A stretch of 64,000 nt of DNA from Echinometra lucunter (taxonomy: Eukaryota; Echinodermata; Echinoidea; Camarodonta; Echinometridae). A program made the translations under genes and the position numbers. Below, one piece after another: positions 35,900-48,828 of the stretch (the first letter of the stretch is position 1; each line of letters begins with the position of its first letter). The notes below the pieces were generated by a model. It saw only the letters and a list, made by a program, of their open reading frames with translations, did no database searches and had not been told where the DNA came from. Location of the stretch: positions 26,500,970 to 26,564,969 of the forward strand of contig CM057154.1 of NCBI GenBank assembly GCA_029962745.1. The letters are read 5' to 3'.

Positions 35900-38618
35900 C
35901 TTGAAACGTTTTGTTAAGATTGATGTGTTATTTTGTCATCAAAATACAGTATGGACCTATAGACCAATTCCATCTCTGGTTTATGTTTTGGCCCTCTATC
36001 GGCGAGGCGATGACCACGACTGGCTGTGTACAAAAGCAATGAAAGATTATGACATTTCATTAACTTTATTCTAGATCAATAAAATAAACATGTCAAAAAG
36101 TTTTGCCTAAAGACGTTTGTTGCATCTGCATAGATGAAGGTCACCAGAAAGACACTCTGCTCGCTGTGCCCGCTGGTCTAGTCTGTAGACATAGTCTAAA
36201 GAGTTCTTATCTCCGAGTTGGTTCTCGGATTCTCCACCCAATCTTGGAAATGTAAAGGATTTATGGAAAAGGGGCCCTTTACCAACAACACAGAATTTTT
36301 CCAAAAACACATAAGGAAAGAGCCTAAGTAGCTATTTATTCCAGCTTCCGACTCAGTTTCACAGAACCTAAACATGATGGGCATCCTTTGAATAATAAGA
36401 CTGAAAATAAAGGGGACAAAATAATATACCCTGAAAAAACCAAAATAAATAAAATAAAACAAAATCATTGAATAGTGATTTTCCCCTTTTTTCATTTGCA
36501 TGGCCATGACGGCCGTCACGATTTCTTTTCTCATCGGTGCCTTGAAAGACGTACCTCCTCTGTATTTTCAACATTCATCATACAATCTCATTCCTTTTTG
36601 GAACTTATCCCTTCTTATTCTTTCCTTCTTTTCCCCCTTCTCCTTCCCCCTTTTCACCTCTTATTCTCCTATTGTCTTCTTCTCTCGTTTAGCTTGTTCC
36701 CTTTTTCCCGGATTCCTAGTAGGGAAAGGGTAACCCATCCTGTACTTTGCTCCTTACATGCCTTATTTTCACAATTTTGAACCCTTCCTCGTTGTTACCA
36801 GTGAGGAAACGAACCTTCAGAATAACGAGAGTGAACCAAAGAATGTCACGCACAATGAATATTTGTCTGTTTGTTGTTGTGTTTATCTTGATGGTGTCTT
36901 CGTTGTTGTTGGATTAGTTTAATTGATCTAAAAATTTAGTTTGGAATTTTTTTCGGCATTACTCGCAATTACAGACCTCAGTGTATAGCGTATAATTTAT
37001 GTAATGAATAAACTTATACAGAGGATTCACAACAGGCTATAGCACTAACCCAGAAACAGAGAAATGATGGAACTGTCTCTTCTTCTTCGTCAGAGGATTT
37101 CTGCCATTCATAATTTTTTATCTTATTGCGTGTGTGCCAATGATGATGGACAATAGGATGCATATAGCGGCCGAGTCAAAGGTGGTGGACGATCTTTCAA
37201 AGTGGAGGGGGTAGTAGCAAGAGGGACACTGTTTTTAAAAGAAAGGGTCCCCTGACAAAGGGTAAACTCAGAAGGAAAATATCAACTTGGGAGGTTGTAT
37301 TCTATTCAATACCAATTTAAGGAACATGTTCAACATTATATTATTTGTTTATCACATTAACTTACATAATTAACTAATTTGCAGAATTGCAGTTGTATAA
37401 TGGTCTGATTACATATTTCCAAGCTAGCAAAGACTTTGAGTATTTCTTTCTTTTCCAGTCACAGGTCACGGGATTTGCATACGTGACTTAGTGAGATTAC
37501 AGCAGCTGCAAATTCATTTAGGGATTTTCCATGTATCATTTTCATAGTCATCCATTACCGCTGTCGTTTTCCTTACCACTGACCAAGCTATAACATGTAT
37601 AAGAAGCTTCTCTGATTCCTAGGAACTTGGTATACTTTTGTGAGGATTTCAGGGCACTTACAAGAATTGAAAAGGGTACTTAAAAGAAGGAAAAATGGCA
37701 TCACAAAAACATGAAGGGGGCTCTAAAAAAAGTGAAAGGGGTGCGTCTAAAATTCAGACGAGGATACTTACTTGAAGTGAAGGGGGCATTTATCTGAGGT
37801 TAAAAGGAGAACTTATCAGAATTGCTATTCAAATTACATTAGAAACGAAAGAAGCGCTAAAAAGAGTTATTTATCAGAAGAAAACTATTTACTTAATCAC
37901 TTTAGTTGGGCCCTGGAGATTTCCTGTGACAGAAGGAAATGATAAAAGGGGGAAAGGGCACCAATCAGAAGTGAAAAGGGTACTACTATTAAAGTAAGCA
38001 AATTATCGCTCGTGGAAAGGAGAAATGGGAAGTACTAGAAAGGAAAAAAAAAAAAAAAAAAAAAGAAAAACAGAACAAAAAAGATAGCACTTATCAAATC
38101 CAGATATAATAGAAAGAAGCACAACCTATAAATTGAAGAGAGGCATTTATCAGAGATGAAAACGGGCACAAATTTTTAGAAAGAAAGTAATCACTGATAA
38201 TTACAAACTAAATCTTACTTAGTTACTGATCATGTTGCCAATAGACTACTTTTTAGGGATAAGAAAACTCGTCACAGTATTTCACAAGAAAAGTAATGGT
38301 GTAGAGAGCACCATGTCATTTTTATTGCACAAGATCAAAGTGGATGAGAAAGTTTAAAAAGCAAAGAGCGATGTTATCCTTAATTTTATTTCAACCTCCT
38401 TTAACCCCTGGCTTGCCTGGAATGCCAGCAAATATTTTTAGGGATGTTTCACATGTACTTCTCATGATGTAACGGGTACACTTAAAGACTGGTTCCCCAT
38501 CAAGATGTTCTATATATAGATTACATAAATTTCATTGCTAGAAAGAGAAGAAAAGATGATAGAGGAGTGTTGTAAGGGCAAGCATACTCAATTATCATCA
38601 TGATCATAGGAGACTTAC

Positions 38619-38807
38619 CTGCACTGGTACTTGGGAGACATGTCTCAGCCACCTCTACTAAGTCCACCTTTTTTAGAGCGTCTCTGAGAATCGGTATTTG
38701 CTCAGACTGTTTCACTGTCTCCGCCCAGCTCTTGAGCATCTCCAAATTGCCAGTGCTAGTCTTGACACCCGTGGCCCAATTCGTCTCTAATGCCCGATCG
38801 ATATCAG
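38619..38807 (-). CDS. NLR gene B Death exon, proximal copy, cut by gap
   Basis: The 3' part of a second Death exon, donor CAG|GTAAGT at 38619, running into the gap at its 5' side. Visible sequence covers DIDRALETNWATGVKTS to LPSTSAG, closer to gene A (21140-21444) than to the neighbouring copy at 41540. The acceptor and first helices are missing. Its exit phase fits the NACHT exon. It could be an alternative exon, a relic, or an allelic copy placed in tandem by the assembler. Confidence 0.75.
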
Positions 38808-39307
38808 NNNNNNNNNNNNNNNNNNNNNNNNNNNNNNNNNNNNNNNNNNNNNNNNNNNNNNNNNNNNNNNNNNNNNNNNNNNNNNNNNNNNNNNNNNNNN
38901 NNNNNNNNNNNNNNNNNNNNNNNNNNNNNNNNNNNNNNNNNNNNNNNNNNNNNNNNNNNNNNNNNNNNNNNNNNNNNNNNNNNNNNNNNNNNNNNNNNNN
39001 NNNNNNNNNNNNNNNNNNNNNNNNNNNNNNNNNNNNNNNNNNNNNNNNNNNNNNNNNNNNNNNNNNNNNNNNNNNNNNNNNNNNNNNNNNNNNNNNNNNN
39101 NNNNNNNNNNNNNNNNNNNNNNNNNNNNNNNNNNNNNNNNNNNNNNNNNNNNNNNNNNNNNNNNNNNNNNNNNNNNNNNNNNNNNNNNNNNNNNNNNNNN
39201 NNNNNNNNNNNNNNNNNNNNNNNNNNNNNNNNNNNNNNNNNNNNNNNNNNNNNNNNNNNNNNNNNNNNNNNNNNNNNNNNNNNNNNNNNNNNNNNNNNNN
39301 NNNNNNN
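38808..39307. other. Assembly gap, 500 N
   Basis: A placeholder of exactly 500 N between two copies of the Death-exon block. The left flank ends inside a Death exon and the right flank begins mid-block, at the sequence matching 36479. Confidence 0.98.
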
Positions 39308-41106
39308 TTTTCCCCTTTTTTCATTTGCATGGCCATGACGGCCGTCACGATTTCTTTTCTCATCGGTGCCTTGAAAGACGCACCTCCTCTGTATTTTCAA
39401 CATTCATCATACAATCTCATTCCTTTTTGGAACTTATCCCTTCTTATTCTTTCCTTCTTTTCCCCCTTCTCCTTCCCCCTTTTCACCTCTTATTCTCCTA
39501 TTGTCTTCTTCTTCGTTTAGCTCGTTCCCTTTTTCCCTTACTTCTAGTAGGGAGAGGGTGACCCATCCTGTACTTTGCTCTTTACATGTCTTATTTTCAC
39601 AATTATGAACCCTTCCTCATTGTTACCAGTGAGGAAACGAACCTTCAGAATAACGAGAGTGAACCAAAGAATGCCACGCACAATGAATATTTGTCTGGTT
39701 GTTGTTGTTGGATTAGTTTAATTGATCTAACAATTTAGTTTGCAATTTTTCCGGCATTACTCGGAATTACAGACCTCAGTGTATAGCGTATAACTTATGT
39801 AATGAATAAACTTATACAGAGGATTCACAACAGGTTATCAGCACAAACCCAGAAACAGTGAAACGATGGAACTGTCTTTTCTTCTTCGTCAGAGGATTTT
39901 TCTGCCATTCATAATTTTTTATCTTATTGCCTGTGTGCCAATGATGATGGACAATAGGATGCATATAGCGGCCGAGTCAAAGGTGGTGGACGATTTTTCA
40001 AAGTGGATGGGGTACTAGCAAGAGGGACACTGTTTTCAAAAGAAGGGGGCCCCTGACATAGGGTAAACTCAGAAGGAAAATATCAATTTGGGAGGTTGTA
40101 TTCTATTCAGTACCAATTTAAGGAACATGTTCAACATTATATTATTTGTATATCACATTAACTTACATAATTAACAAATTTGCAGAATTGCAGTTGTATA
40201 ATGGTCTGATTACATATTTGCAAGCTAGCAAAGACTTTGAGTATTTCTTTCTTTTCCTGTCACAGGTCACGGGATTTGCATAAGTGACTTAGTGAGATTA
40301 CAGCAGCTGCAAATTCATTTAGGGATTTTCCATATATCATTTTCATAGTCATCCATTACCACTGTCATTTTCCTTATCACTGACCAAGCTATAAGAAGCT
40401 TCTCTGATTCCTTGGAACTTGGTATACTTTTATGAGGATTTCAGGGCACTTACAAGAATCGAAAAAGGTACTTAAAAGAAGGAAAAATGGCATCACAAGA
40501 ACGTTAAGGGGGCTCTAAAAAGTGAAAGGGGCGCGTCTAAAATTCAAACAGGGATACTTACTTGATGTGCAAGGGGCATTTATCTGAGGAGAACTTATCA
40601 GAATTGCTATTGAAATTAAATTAGAAACGAAAGGGGCGCTAAAAAGAGTTATTATTTTAATCACTTTAGTCGGACCCTGGAGATTTCCTGTGACAGAAGA
40701 AAAATGATAAAAGGGGACGGAAAGGGCACAAATCAGTAGTGAAAAGGGTACTACTATTAAAGTAAGCAAATTATCGCTTGTGAAAAGGAGAAATGGGAAG
40801 TACTAGAAAGCAAAAAACAAAAAATAAAACAAAAACAAAAATAAAACAAAAAATATAGCACTTATCAAACACTGCTATAATAGTAAAGAAGCACATCCTA
40901 TAAACTGTAGAGAGGCATATATCAGAGATGAAAACGGGCACAAAATTTCAGAAAGAAAGTAACCACTGGTAATTATAAACTAAATCTTACTGATCATATT
41001 GCCAATAGACTACTTTTTAGGGATAAGAAAACTCATCACAGTATTTCACAAGAATAGCTAATGGTGTAGAGAGCACCATGTCATTTTTATCGCACAAGAT
41101 CAATCA

Positions 41107-41245
41107 GGGGAGCGTTTCATGAAGAGTTTTGTCGATGAAAATCACTGATAAATGTTATAAGCTACTGAAAATCCTTGCATCTGATTGGCTGAAAGCAAAT
41201 TAGTCGGTGAAAATCACTGACAAAACTCTTCATGAAACGCTCCCC
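41107..41245. mobile_element. 139-bp MITE with GGGGAGCGTTTCATGAAG ends
   Basis: Perfect inverted ends of about 24 bp (GGGGAGCGTTTCATGAAGAG and its complement) flanked by AGATCAATCA and AGATCTCATCA, an imperfect duplication of the target. It is absent from the other two copies of the block at 20845 and 38335. Confidence 0.85.
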
Positions 41246-41539
41246 AGATCTCATCAGTGGATGAGAAAGTTTAAAAAGCAAAGAGTGATGTTATCCTTAA
41301 TCTTTTTCAACTCCTTAACTTTTAACCCCTGGCTTGCCTGGAATGCCAGCAAATATTTTTAGGGATGTTTCACATGTACTTCTCATGATGTAACGGGTAC
41401 ACTTAAAGACTGGTTCCCCATCAAGATGCTCTCTATATAGATTACATAAATTTCATTGCTGGAAAGAGAAGAAAAGATGATAGAGGAGTGTTGTAAGGGC
41501 AAGCATACTCAATTATCATCATGATCATAGGAGACTTAC

Positions 41540-41844
41540 CTGCACTGCTACTTGGGAGACATGTCTCAGCCACCTTTACTAAGCCCACCTTTTTTAGAGC
41601 ATCTCTGAGAAGCGGTATTTGCTCAGACTGTTTCACTGTCTCCGCCCAGCTCTGAAGCATCTTCAAATTGCCATTGCTGGTCTTCACACCTGTGAGCAAG
41701 TTTGTTGCTAATGCCCGATTGATATCAGGTTCCTTGACACCAAGTTTATGACCCAGCTTCCTTACATCCGAATCCTCTGAAATGGCTTCAGACACCTCAA
41801 TGATCATGTCATCGCATCTATGTCGCTTGTGGCATTTTTGGCTG
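41540..41844 (-). CDS. NLR gene B Death exon, distal copy
   Basis: A 305-bp exon with acceptor TTTCTAGCAG and donor CAG|GTAAGT, same phases as gene A exon 2. The Death core is intact, with the conserved Trp in MLQSWAE. It is the most diverged of the three Death exons here (for example NLLTGVKTSNGNLKMLQSW where gene A has NWATGVKTSTGNLQMLKSW, and IPLLRD for IPILRD). Coming first after exon 1 in transcription order, it would be used by default if both copies are real. Confidence 0.85.
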
Positions 41845-42189
41845 CTAGAAATCAAAATTTTAAAAATGCAGGGAAAACGATTTAAACCTAAATAATTCAT
41901 ATACACATATTTTTTTTTAGACTTTGGACATAATACAATACAAAAAAAAATCTTTCAAACATTTTCGTCCAATCAAATACAATACGTCCTTTCCTACATG
42001 GCATGCTAGATGCAAACACTAAAAAAATAATAGTGGTCCGTTTCAATAAAATATTTCACTTTTCATAATTCCATCGTGCCTCTTGTAGCATAGAGACATG
42101 ACACACTGAATATGGGTTTGATATTTATTTGATTTGACTTTCAGGCAAAGATGAAACAGAAAACAAGAAAGAGATGCTACCGCTAGTAC

Positions 42190-44456
42190 CAGTGTTGTAG
42201 TCAAGACAAGACCATCCGAGACCAAGACCAAGACCAAGACCAGACACCCTGAGACCAAGACCAAGACCAGACACCCCGAGACCAAGACCAAGACCAAGAA
42301 AATAGGTCCGAGACCAAGACCAGAGGTCCGAGATCAAAACCACCAATTTCCGAGACCAAGACCAAGACCAGCATTTACATGTACTTTATTGTCACTAATT
42401 TGCAGTAAATAATGCCCGCTTTGAGTAAACACTTCTTTGTTATTCAGTAGGCCTATTGAATATGGAATATAGACTCCGGTATAGGCTACCTAATACCAGC
42501 ACTTCATGAGCAGTCTGTAATATGTTTATATGGTTGAATAGAATGAACAATTAACAAAGAATGTAATAAATCATATTTCCATTGTGCTTCTTCGATCTCT
42601 TCACAAGCATGCTCATAGTTTAATGCACGAGTCAGTAGCTACAAACTGCACTAAGGATCCAGGATCGTGAGAAAATGTAATAATAAAAAAAATACTTCTT
42701 TATTTCTGCATGAAAAACATTTGCCTTAGCTACTGAAAAACATATCAGACAAAAAATATTAAGTGTTGTTAGCAACAATACCACAAGGCATACAAAATAA
42801 ACATGACCTCATTTCTAGAATGATGTTTCCAAAACATGTTCAAGTCATTCATTTTTTTTCTCTATCAACTCTTTTATCAATACATTTGCCTGAGTTACTT
42901 AAATATATATCAGACAAATAATAGGCCTATAAAGTGTTGTTAACAAACTGTACAATGTGTACAGCAAGGCATACAAACTAAACATGACTTCATTTCTAGC
43001 ATGATTGTTTTCATTCCTAAACTCACAAAAAGGTGCGTTTACGATCGGCATTTCACCAAAAAGACGGTTTCTGGGGATCAAGCATAAACGCATTTTCTAA
43101 ACGCATTTATATAACGTCATAATAAACTGTCTTCCCTTCTTTCCATCTATATTCTTTGTTTTATTGTTCTGTCATTTCTCCATTCAATCTTCCTCATGTT
43201 ATTCTTTGTTTTCCTTCTATCTTTTCTTTCTATTATCTAATTTATTAATTCCTTCTTTTTGATCCTATCATTTCCCCTTTCTGTCTTCCTAATGTTATTC
43301 TCTGTTTTATCTTATTCTTCCCCCTATATTCATGTCCTTCTATCTTTCCTTATGTTACTCTTTATATTATTGTCACTTCTTCTTTCCATTCTTCTTTTAT
43401 TCTTTGTTTTACCTTCTTTCCCTCTTTCCGTCTTTACTTATGTTATTCTTTATTTTCTCTTTCAATCTTCCTTATGTTATTTTTTTATTTTTCCTTTTAT
43501 TATCTCATTTTTCTAAGTTTATTTTGGTTATTCTTTCTTTTTATCCTATCATTTCTTCTTCCTATCTTCTTTATGTAATTCTTTGTTTTATGCTATTTTC
43601 TATCTCTTTATGTTATTCTTTGTTTCATCCTATTTTCTCATCTTTCTATGCTTCCTTATTCTTTGTTTTATTGTTTTATCTTCATGTCTTTCTACATGTA
43701 TCATTCCTTATGCCTCTTTGTTTTATTCTGTGAATTCTTTTCTCTCTTTCTGTTTTTTCTTTCTTATTCTCTTTCCATCTTTAGTTATACTTTGTTATAC
43801 TTTGCTTCATTGGTCTTTCATTTTCTCGTTCAATCTTCCTTAGTGTAATTCTTTGTTCTTCTGTTTATTTCTCATCTTTCTCTGCTTCCTATTGTTATTC
43901 TTTCTCTTTGATCCTATAATTTCCTCTTTCTTTCTTCCTTATGTTATTCTTTGTTTTCCTGCTATCTTCCTGTCTTTCTATCTTTCTCTATTATGTTACT
44001 CTAATTTATTCTGTCAAGTTTCCTTTTTGTTTCCTTTGATTATTTTTTCATTTTGTCTTCTTATTTTTCCTTCTTTCTTATCTTATTCTTTGTTTTATCC
44101 AATCATTCCTCTTTCAATCTTTCCCTATCAGGCTACATAGTACATACAGCATAACTCCAAACTTTCGAAAAAGCTTCGGACCTGCCCTCGATCATGTCGA
44201 TCTGTCTTTAGTAAAGAAGCATAAACAGTGCCCTAGGCCCTTGAAACAGTGTTTACGATGTGCCTTTACGATGCGGTTTTCAAAACGCTCATCCTGCCTT
44301 CAAAAATGAGCATAAAACGCACCCTGTGTACATGTTGCATGTTAGCACTTAAATTCCAAGACCAGAAGCTCAAGACCAAGATCAAGACCAAGACCAGAGG
44401 GTTCGAGACCAAGACCAAGACCAAGACCAAGACCAGTCTCGAGACCTCCAACACTG
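42190..44456. mobile_element. hAT-like element, 2267 bp, GACCAA-repeat ends
   Basis: Flanking direct repeat GCTAGTAC at 42182-42189 and 44457-44464; termini CAGTGTTG and CAACACTG. The empty site is gene A near 21775. Both ends carry (GACCAA)n hexamer tracts. The interior holds a long pyrimidine-rich degenerate tandem array (43130-44130, TTATTCTTTGTTTTATC-type units) and inverted GCGTTTACGAT motifs. The small ORFs in it come from low-complexity DNA; no transposase is seen. Confidence 0.85.
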
Positions 44457-44944
44457 GCTAGTACCTTATATGTTTAAGATAGGCTGTTCTGTTTCTTATT
44501 TGTTCACAGAAGTATATTGTCAGATTCAAATTGAATTCAGGATACACATAATAATTTGATCATGATTTGGTTACAAAAAAAACAACAATCAAACAAACTG
44601 TAAATGGAAAATGAACCAATAGGATCTTTATTGAAAAACAAGCAAATAAAAGATGGTGACAAACGTGATTCAAAATCATTTTTACATCCTTCAACTTACA
44701 TTGCAAACTGTGTTTTACTATAAACTTTTGACTCACTGAGAAACAAAACGCCCATTTTTCAAGATGTTTTACATGTATTACACCATGGTAAACAGATTTC
44801 CCTTATGATTCGGGATCATGATCATTCCGTATTACAACCACTTGTATTTTGGAAAATGAAGATTAAAGACTGGGGACACATTTTTCATTCCTTGAATATA
44901 TTTCCTCTTCTTAAAAATAAAAAAATCAAAGAGTGCATTGTAGG

Positions 44945-45505
44945 CCCGGGGGGGGGGGGCACTCAGTGTATATAATGCGTGGTGGGTATGTGCCGCGGAG
45001 AAGACCCCCATTTTTACACTCAAATTTCCATTCCAAAGCATAGCTTTTATATCTTATTGAGAAAAGCAGAAAGAAAGCCGTTCCAAAGCATAGCATTTTC
45101 TTCTTATCGAGAAAAAAAGAAGAAAGAAATCCGTTTCAAAGCTTCGCATATTTTTCGTTACGCCGTTCCGGACGCATTGATGAGCTACAATGAGCTGCGT
45201 TTTTGGTAAAAAAAGCGGCCTGCTGAGCGCTGTCCAACCATCGCCTCTGCGCGAGCACACCCGGCGCCCGTGCCGCCGGGCTAGCTGCATGCACGTATGC
45301 CCGTTCCATAGGGATACATATGCACTCACACGCAGGCGAACCGTTCCAAAGACCCCCGTTTTCACAAACATCTGTAGTTCCGAAGCCCGTTCCGAAGACC
45401 CTCCTTTTCACAATAAGCCTGTTCCAAAGCCCCCGTTTTTTGTCTCGCCCGCGATACATACGTACCACTTTTGGGGTCGAGTACCCCCCCCCCCCCCCCC
45501 CCCGG
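44945..45505 (-). mobile_element. GC-rich element, copy 2, intact with 8-bp duplication
   Basis: 561 bp, inverse orientation to copy 1, flanked by ATTGTAGG at 44937-44944 and 45506-45513. The empty site is gene A near 22248. Begins CCCGGGGG...CACTCAGTG and ends TCGAGTACCCCC...CCGG. Contains the same TTCCAAAGC/GGAACGG repeats. The 8-bp duplication suggests hAT-type mobilisation. Confidence 0.85.
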
Positions 45506-45536
45506 ATTGTAGGGCCTAAGTAAGCACTTTAGCCTT

Positions 45537-46049
45537 TCCAAATCAAAGTATTAGTTATGATTCAATTCAATTCAATTCAATTCAACTTTTATTGATTTGT
45601 AATCCAGACAAATTGGATTATTCTCAATTTTTTTTTTCACAAACATCAACAAAAATTTTACAAAATAAAATATAACATATAAAGAACAAAGTATAACATG
45701 AATAGCAATGTATACCAGGATTTCCACAAAAACATAACAGAATATAACAAAATGTAACAGAATATGATAGATATATACTAGAATGTGACACAATATATTC
45801 GATTAAAACAACTTTTAAGTATGTAAAAAAAAAATTAAAAAAACAAAAAACAAAAACAAAACAAAACAAAACAAAACAAAACATAAAGCAGCCAAATCTC
45901 GCATAAGTCCCTGCCCCAATTTAAATTACCTATAGCGGGTTTAGCCCCCCCGGGAGCAAGCTGTTCAAATTTATGATTTATTATTTTCTATTAGTTCCAT
46001 TAGTTCCATTAGTTCTATTAGTTATATTAAAACAAAATAGGTCTGAGAC
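45537..46049 (-). mobile_element. Retroposon-like insertion with (TTGAA)n tail
   Basis: Absent from the matching gene A site (about 22279). On the minus strand it ends AATAAAAGTTGAATTG followed by TTGAA repeats, a tail type seen in non-LTR retroposons. It also contains a TTTTGTTTTG tract and TTCCATTAG repeats. No ORF with RT motifs. Confidence 0.5.
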
Positions 46050-46065
46050 TTCATGAGGTATAATC

Positions 46066-46311
46066 CCGGGGGAGGGGGGGGCACAGTCACTCGACCTCAA
46101 AAGTGGTAGGAATGTGCCGGGGGCGAGACATAAAACAGAGGCTTTGGAACGGGCTTATTGTGGAAAGGAGGGTCTTCGGACGGGCTTCGGAACTACAAAT
46201 GTTTGTGAAAACGGAGGTCTTTGGAACGGTTCGCCTGCATGTGAGAGCGTATGTATCCCTATGGAACTGGCATAATGTGCATGCAGCTAGCCCGGCGGCA
46301 CGGGCGCCGGG
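46066..46311 (+). mobile_element. GC-rich element copy 3, left half
   Basis: Starts CCCGGGGGAGGGGGGGG and runs through the GGAACGG repeats to GGGCGCCGGG, where it is split by the 5.95-kb insertion. The right half resumes at 52262. Confidence 0.8.
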
Positions 46312-48027
46312 TGGCGAATTTTTTTCAGTACATGGTAACGCAAATCCTCCTTGTGCGCATGTGCGTGGACTTGGTTTCTTGCTGGACTTTTCAATAGGCA
46401 ATGCACGCAATCCCATAGACTGTCTCATTCGACTCATTTACGATGGTAGTCTTCGCGCGCAGACCCTATCGCTGATACTTGCTGCGTTTGCGCAGGCACT
46501 GATTTTTCTCTCCTTCCCCAATATGCTCTCTCTCTCTCAGCAATGTGCTCGCACTATCTCTGTCACTTTGTATTAGTACTACCAGTACTTATTTCAAATG
46601 TTCTGCTGAGGGCCAGAAGGCCATTAACTCAAAGCACAACAAATAAGCAATACAAATTCACAGGTCTGTTGTTATTGGACAAATAGTTGTCACATGAATC
46701 TGTATTTTTAATGATTTGCTCGCTGTATCACATTCAGAAATAAGGCTCATGCGGGCAGTTGTGTATTTCCATACAAGGACTGAATGATGATCATACAAAA
46801 TATTTGATACAGTTGAGGATATAGATCTAATCATTACAAACAATTGTTTGGGTATTGATTTTCTCCTTTCTTAAAATATTACATAATATGGTTCGCACCG
46901 TTTTTTTTACTGATAGATAAGATACATACTCTTAAAATACACAGATGTTTATCGATCGAAATGAATTAGGTATAACAAAACGAAAATGTATGACACTATT
47001 GAGGTGAAGTAATAAACAAATGCTGACAGAAACAAATTCATACGGTTTTCTTACGTAATATTTAACTAATTATCTCAACTGAAAAAAAAAACAGAAACAA
47101 TTCCTGATTAATTTGAGTGATTAGTGAATGACTTGTATGAATATACATGTAGATATTTACCCATAGACACCACACCAGGCCTTGTTATAGATTCAATTAA
47201 ATAATCATATTCATACTTCTGTTTTTATACCATTCATTAGGCAATGAAAGAGTAATATCTTCAAGCGAAAATTCAATAATCGCATGATTTTCTTTAACTG
47301 ATATACCTGTACATACAGGTCAACATGTATAAGTAGCACAGAGTCTCAGTCTAGTGAATTTGCCTTTACTGGTTTGAACATTCTCAAATGGGAAGGTAAG
47401 CCTACATACGCAGCCAACACAAATGATGGATTGTTTCAGGTACACATATTCGACATATTCATAATCAAAACAACACATTCATTACTATATCACAGAAATA
47501 TAGTTATTTTTCTTTTACATTGTCAATATAACTCTTTATACTCTTTGAGGTTTCCTGCTACAATCAAAGAAGAAACACACATGAAAAAAGTTTGTATGAC
47601 CTGACTGAATAAGGGAGGAATGCACAGTAATTTGTGTCCTTCATCGCAGTGACAATAATCTTCTCCTGGATCCTAAAATCTCATGAAGAGAAAATAGAAG
47701 ATGATCGTCATTTGTCATAATTTTCTTGGAGTTTTTTATTCCATGATTCTCTTTTTACACATTTCCCTGAAAAACTCCCCTTCGATCCCAGTAATTCTTT
47801 CTGCTTGTGTTTTTTTTTTCTGGTTTTGTTGAATCCTTTCTACAAGTTCACGCAAAAAAAATTGTGCAAACTAACTCAGTATACTGATGAGTATTGGACA
47901 AAAATGTACACCTTTACATTATACAAACTCAGTGATGTGTATTATACTGTCAGTTTCCTGTTTTTCTTTTTTGTTGCTTTGTTTTCATTTGTAGTTATCA
48001 CTGGCAGATGAAACGAATGAATAACAA

Positions 48028-48269
48028 TAGGGGCGGCGCCAGGGTATTTTGATAGAGGGCAAGATGACTCATAGGTGAAATTATTGATGTTTTAAATGAA
48101 CAAATGGGGGTATTATATATTTTCAAGCCCCAGGCCTCTATTTCCCCACCCTCTTCTTCCTTCTTCCTTCTCTTTTTACCCCTCTTTTTCTCCTCTTTTT
48201 TTCCTTTTTATCACTTGAAAATCATAGGAGCATTCGCACGGCCCCCACCCCCCTCTAGCACCGCCCCTG
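48028..48269. mobile_element. hAT-like MITE, 242 bp
   Basis: Flanked by AATAACAA at 48020-48027 and 48270-48277. Ends TAGGGGCGGCGCCAGG and the inverse of CAGGGGCGGTGCTAGAGGG. Confidence 0.85.
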
Positions 48270-48828
48270 AATAACAATGCTCCTGAAGAAAAAAAAAAGA
48301 AAAAGAAAGGACGATAACCACAGGAATATAGGATATACATGTACATATGGATCGAAAAATTAATGTTCTGTGATATCCTGCAAGTTCAAGTTAAAAATTC
48401 AGCGACCAAATTCCAACAAAGTTTGCAAAGTCAACCACTCTTCAAAATGAATTGAGGGCTATCATTTTTTTTAAAAAAATGTTGATTAATATTCAAAAAT
48501 ATGTTTTTTATTATTCCCATGAAATTCAATGAATTCATAAAACAGCGAAGAGTTAAAGTCTGGGCCAGAAATTACGAAACAGTGTTCTTGTAGAAAGTAT
48601 AATGTTGAAGCACAAACTGGAAAATAGAAGTCTAAATACAATCATTTTGAAAGATATAGCCGTAGTTGTCACAATTCAGTGGTAAAAACGAGAGCAACAA
48701 ACCTCTTTTTCAGCTCAAAACCCAATAGTTTCAATCTCGAAGAAGACGAGAACAGCCAATAATTCGCCGAAGGTTGTAGTTTTATTTCCGTATGATAATT
48801 TTTTTTAAAGCCCTGGTTTAATAGAAAA

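Larger units (their letters stand above)
36194..41539. repeat. Duplicated Death-exon block of gene B (two copies)
   Basis: The copies 36194-38807 and 39308-41844 correspond to each other and to 18741-21444 in gene A. Both carry the pyrimidine patch and the GAAAGGGGC minisatellite. The second copy alone contains the MITE at 41107-41245. No other exon was found. Confidence 0.85.

Noticed and set aside
43259..44140. Hydrophobic ORFs resembling membrane proteins
   Set aside because: Product of a TTC/TTT-rich degenerate tandem array inside a hAT-like element.
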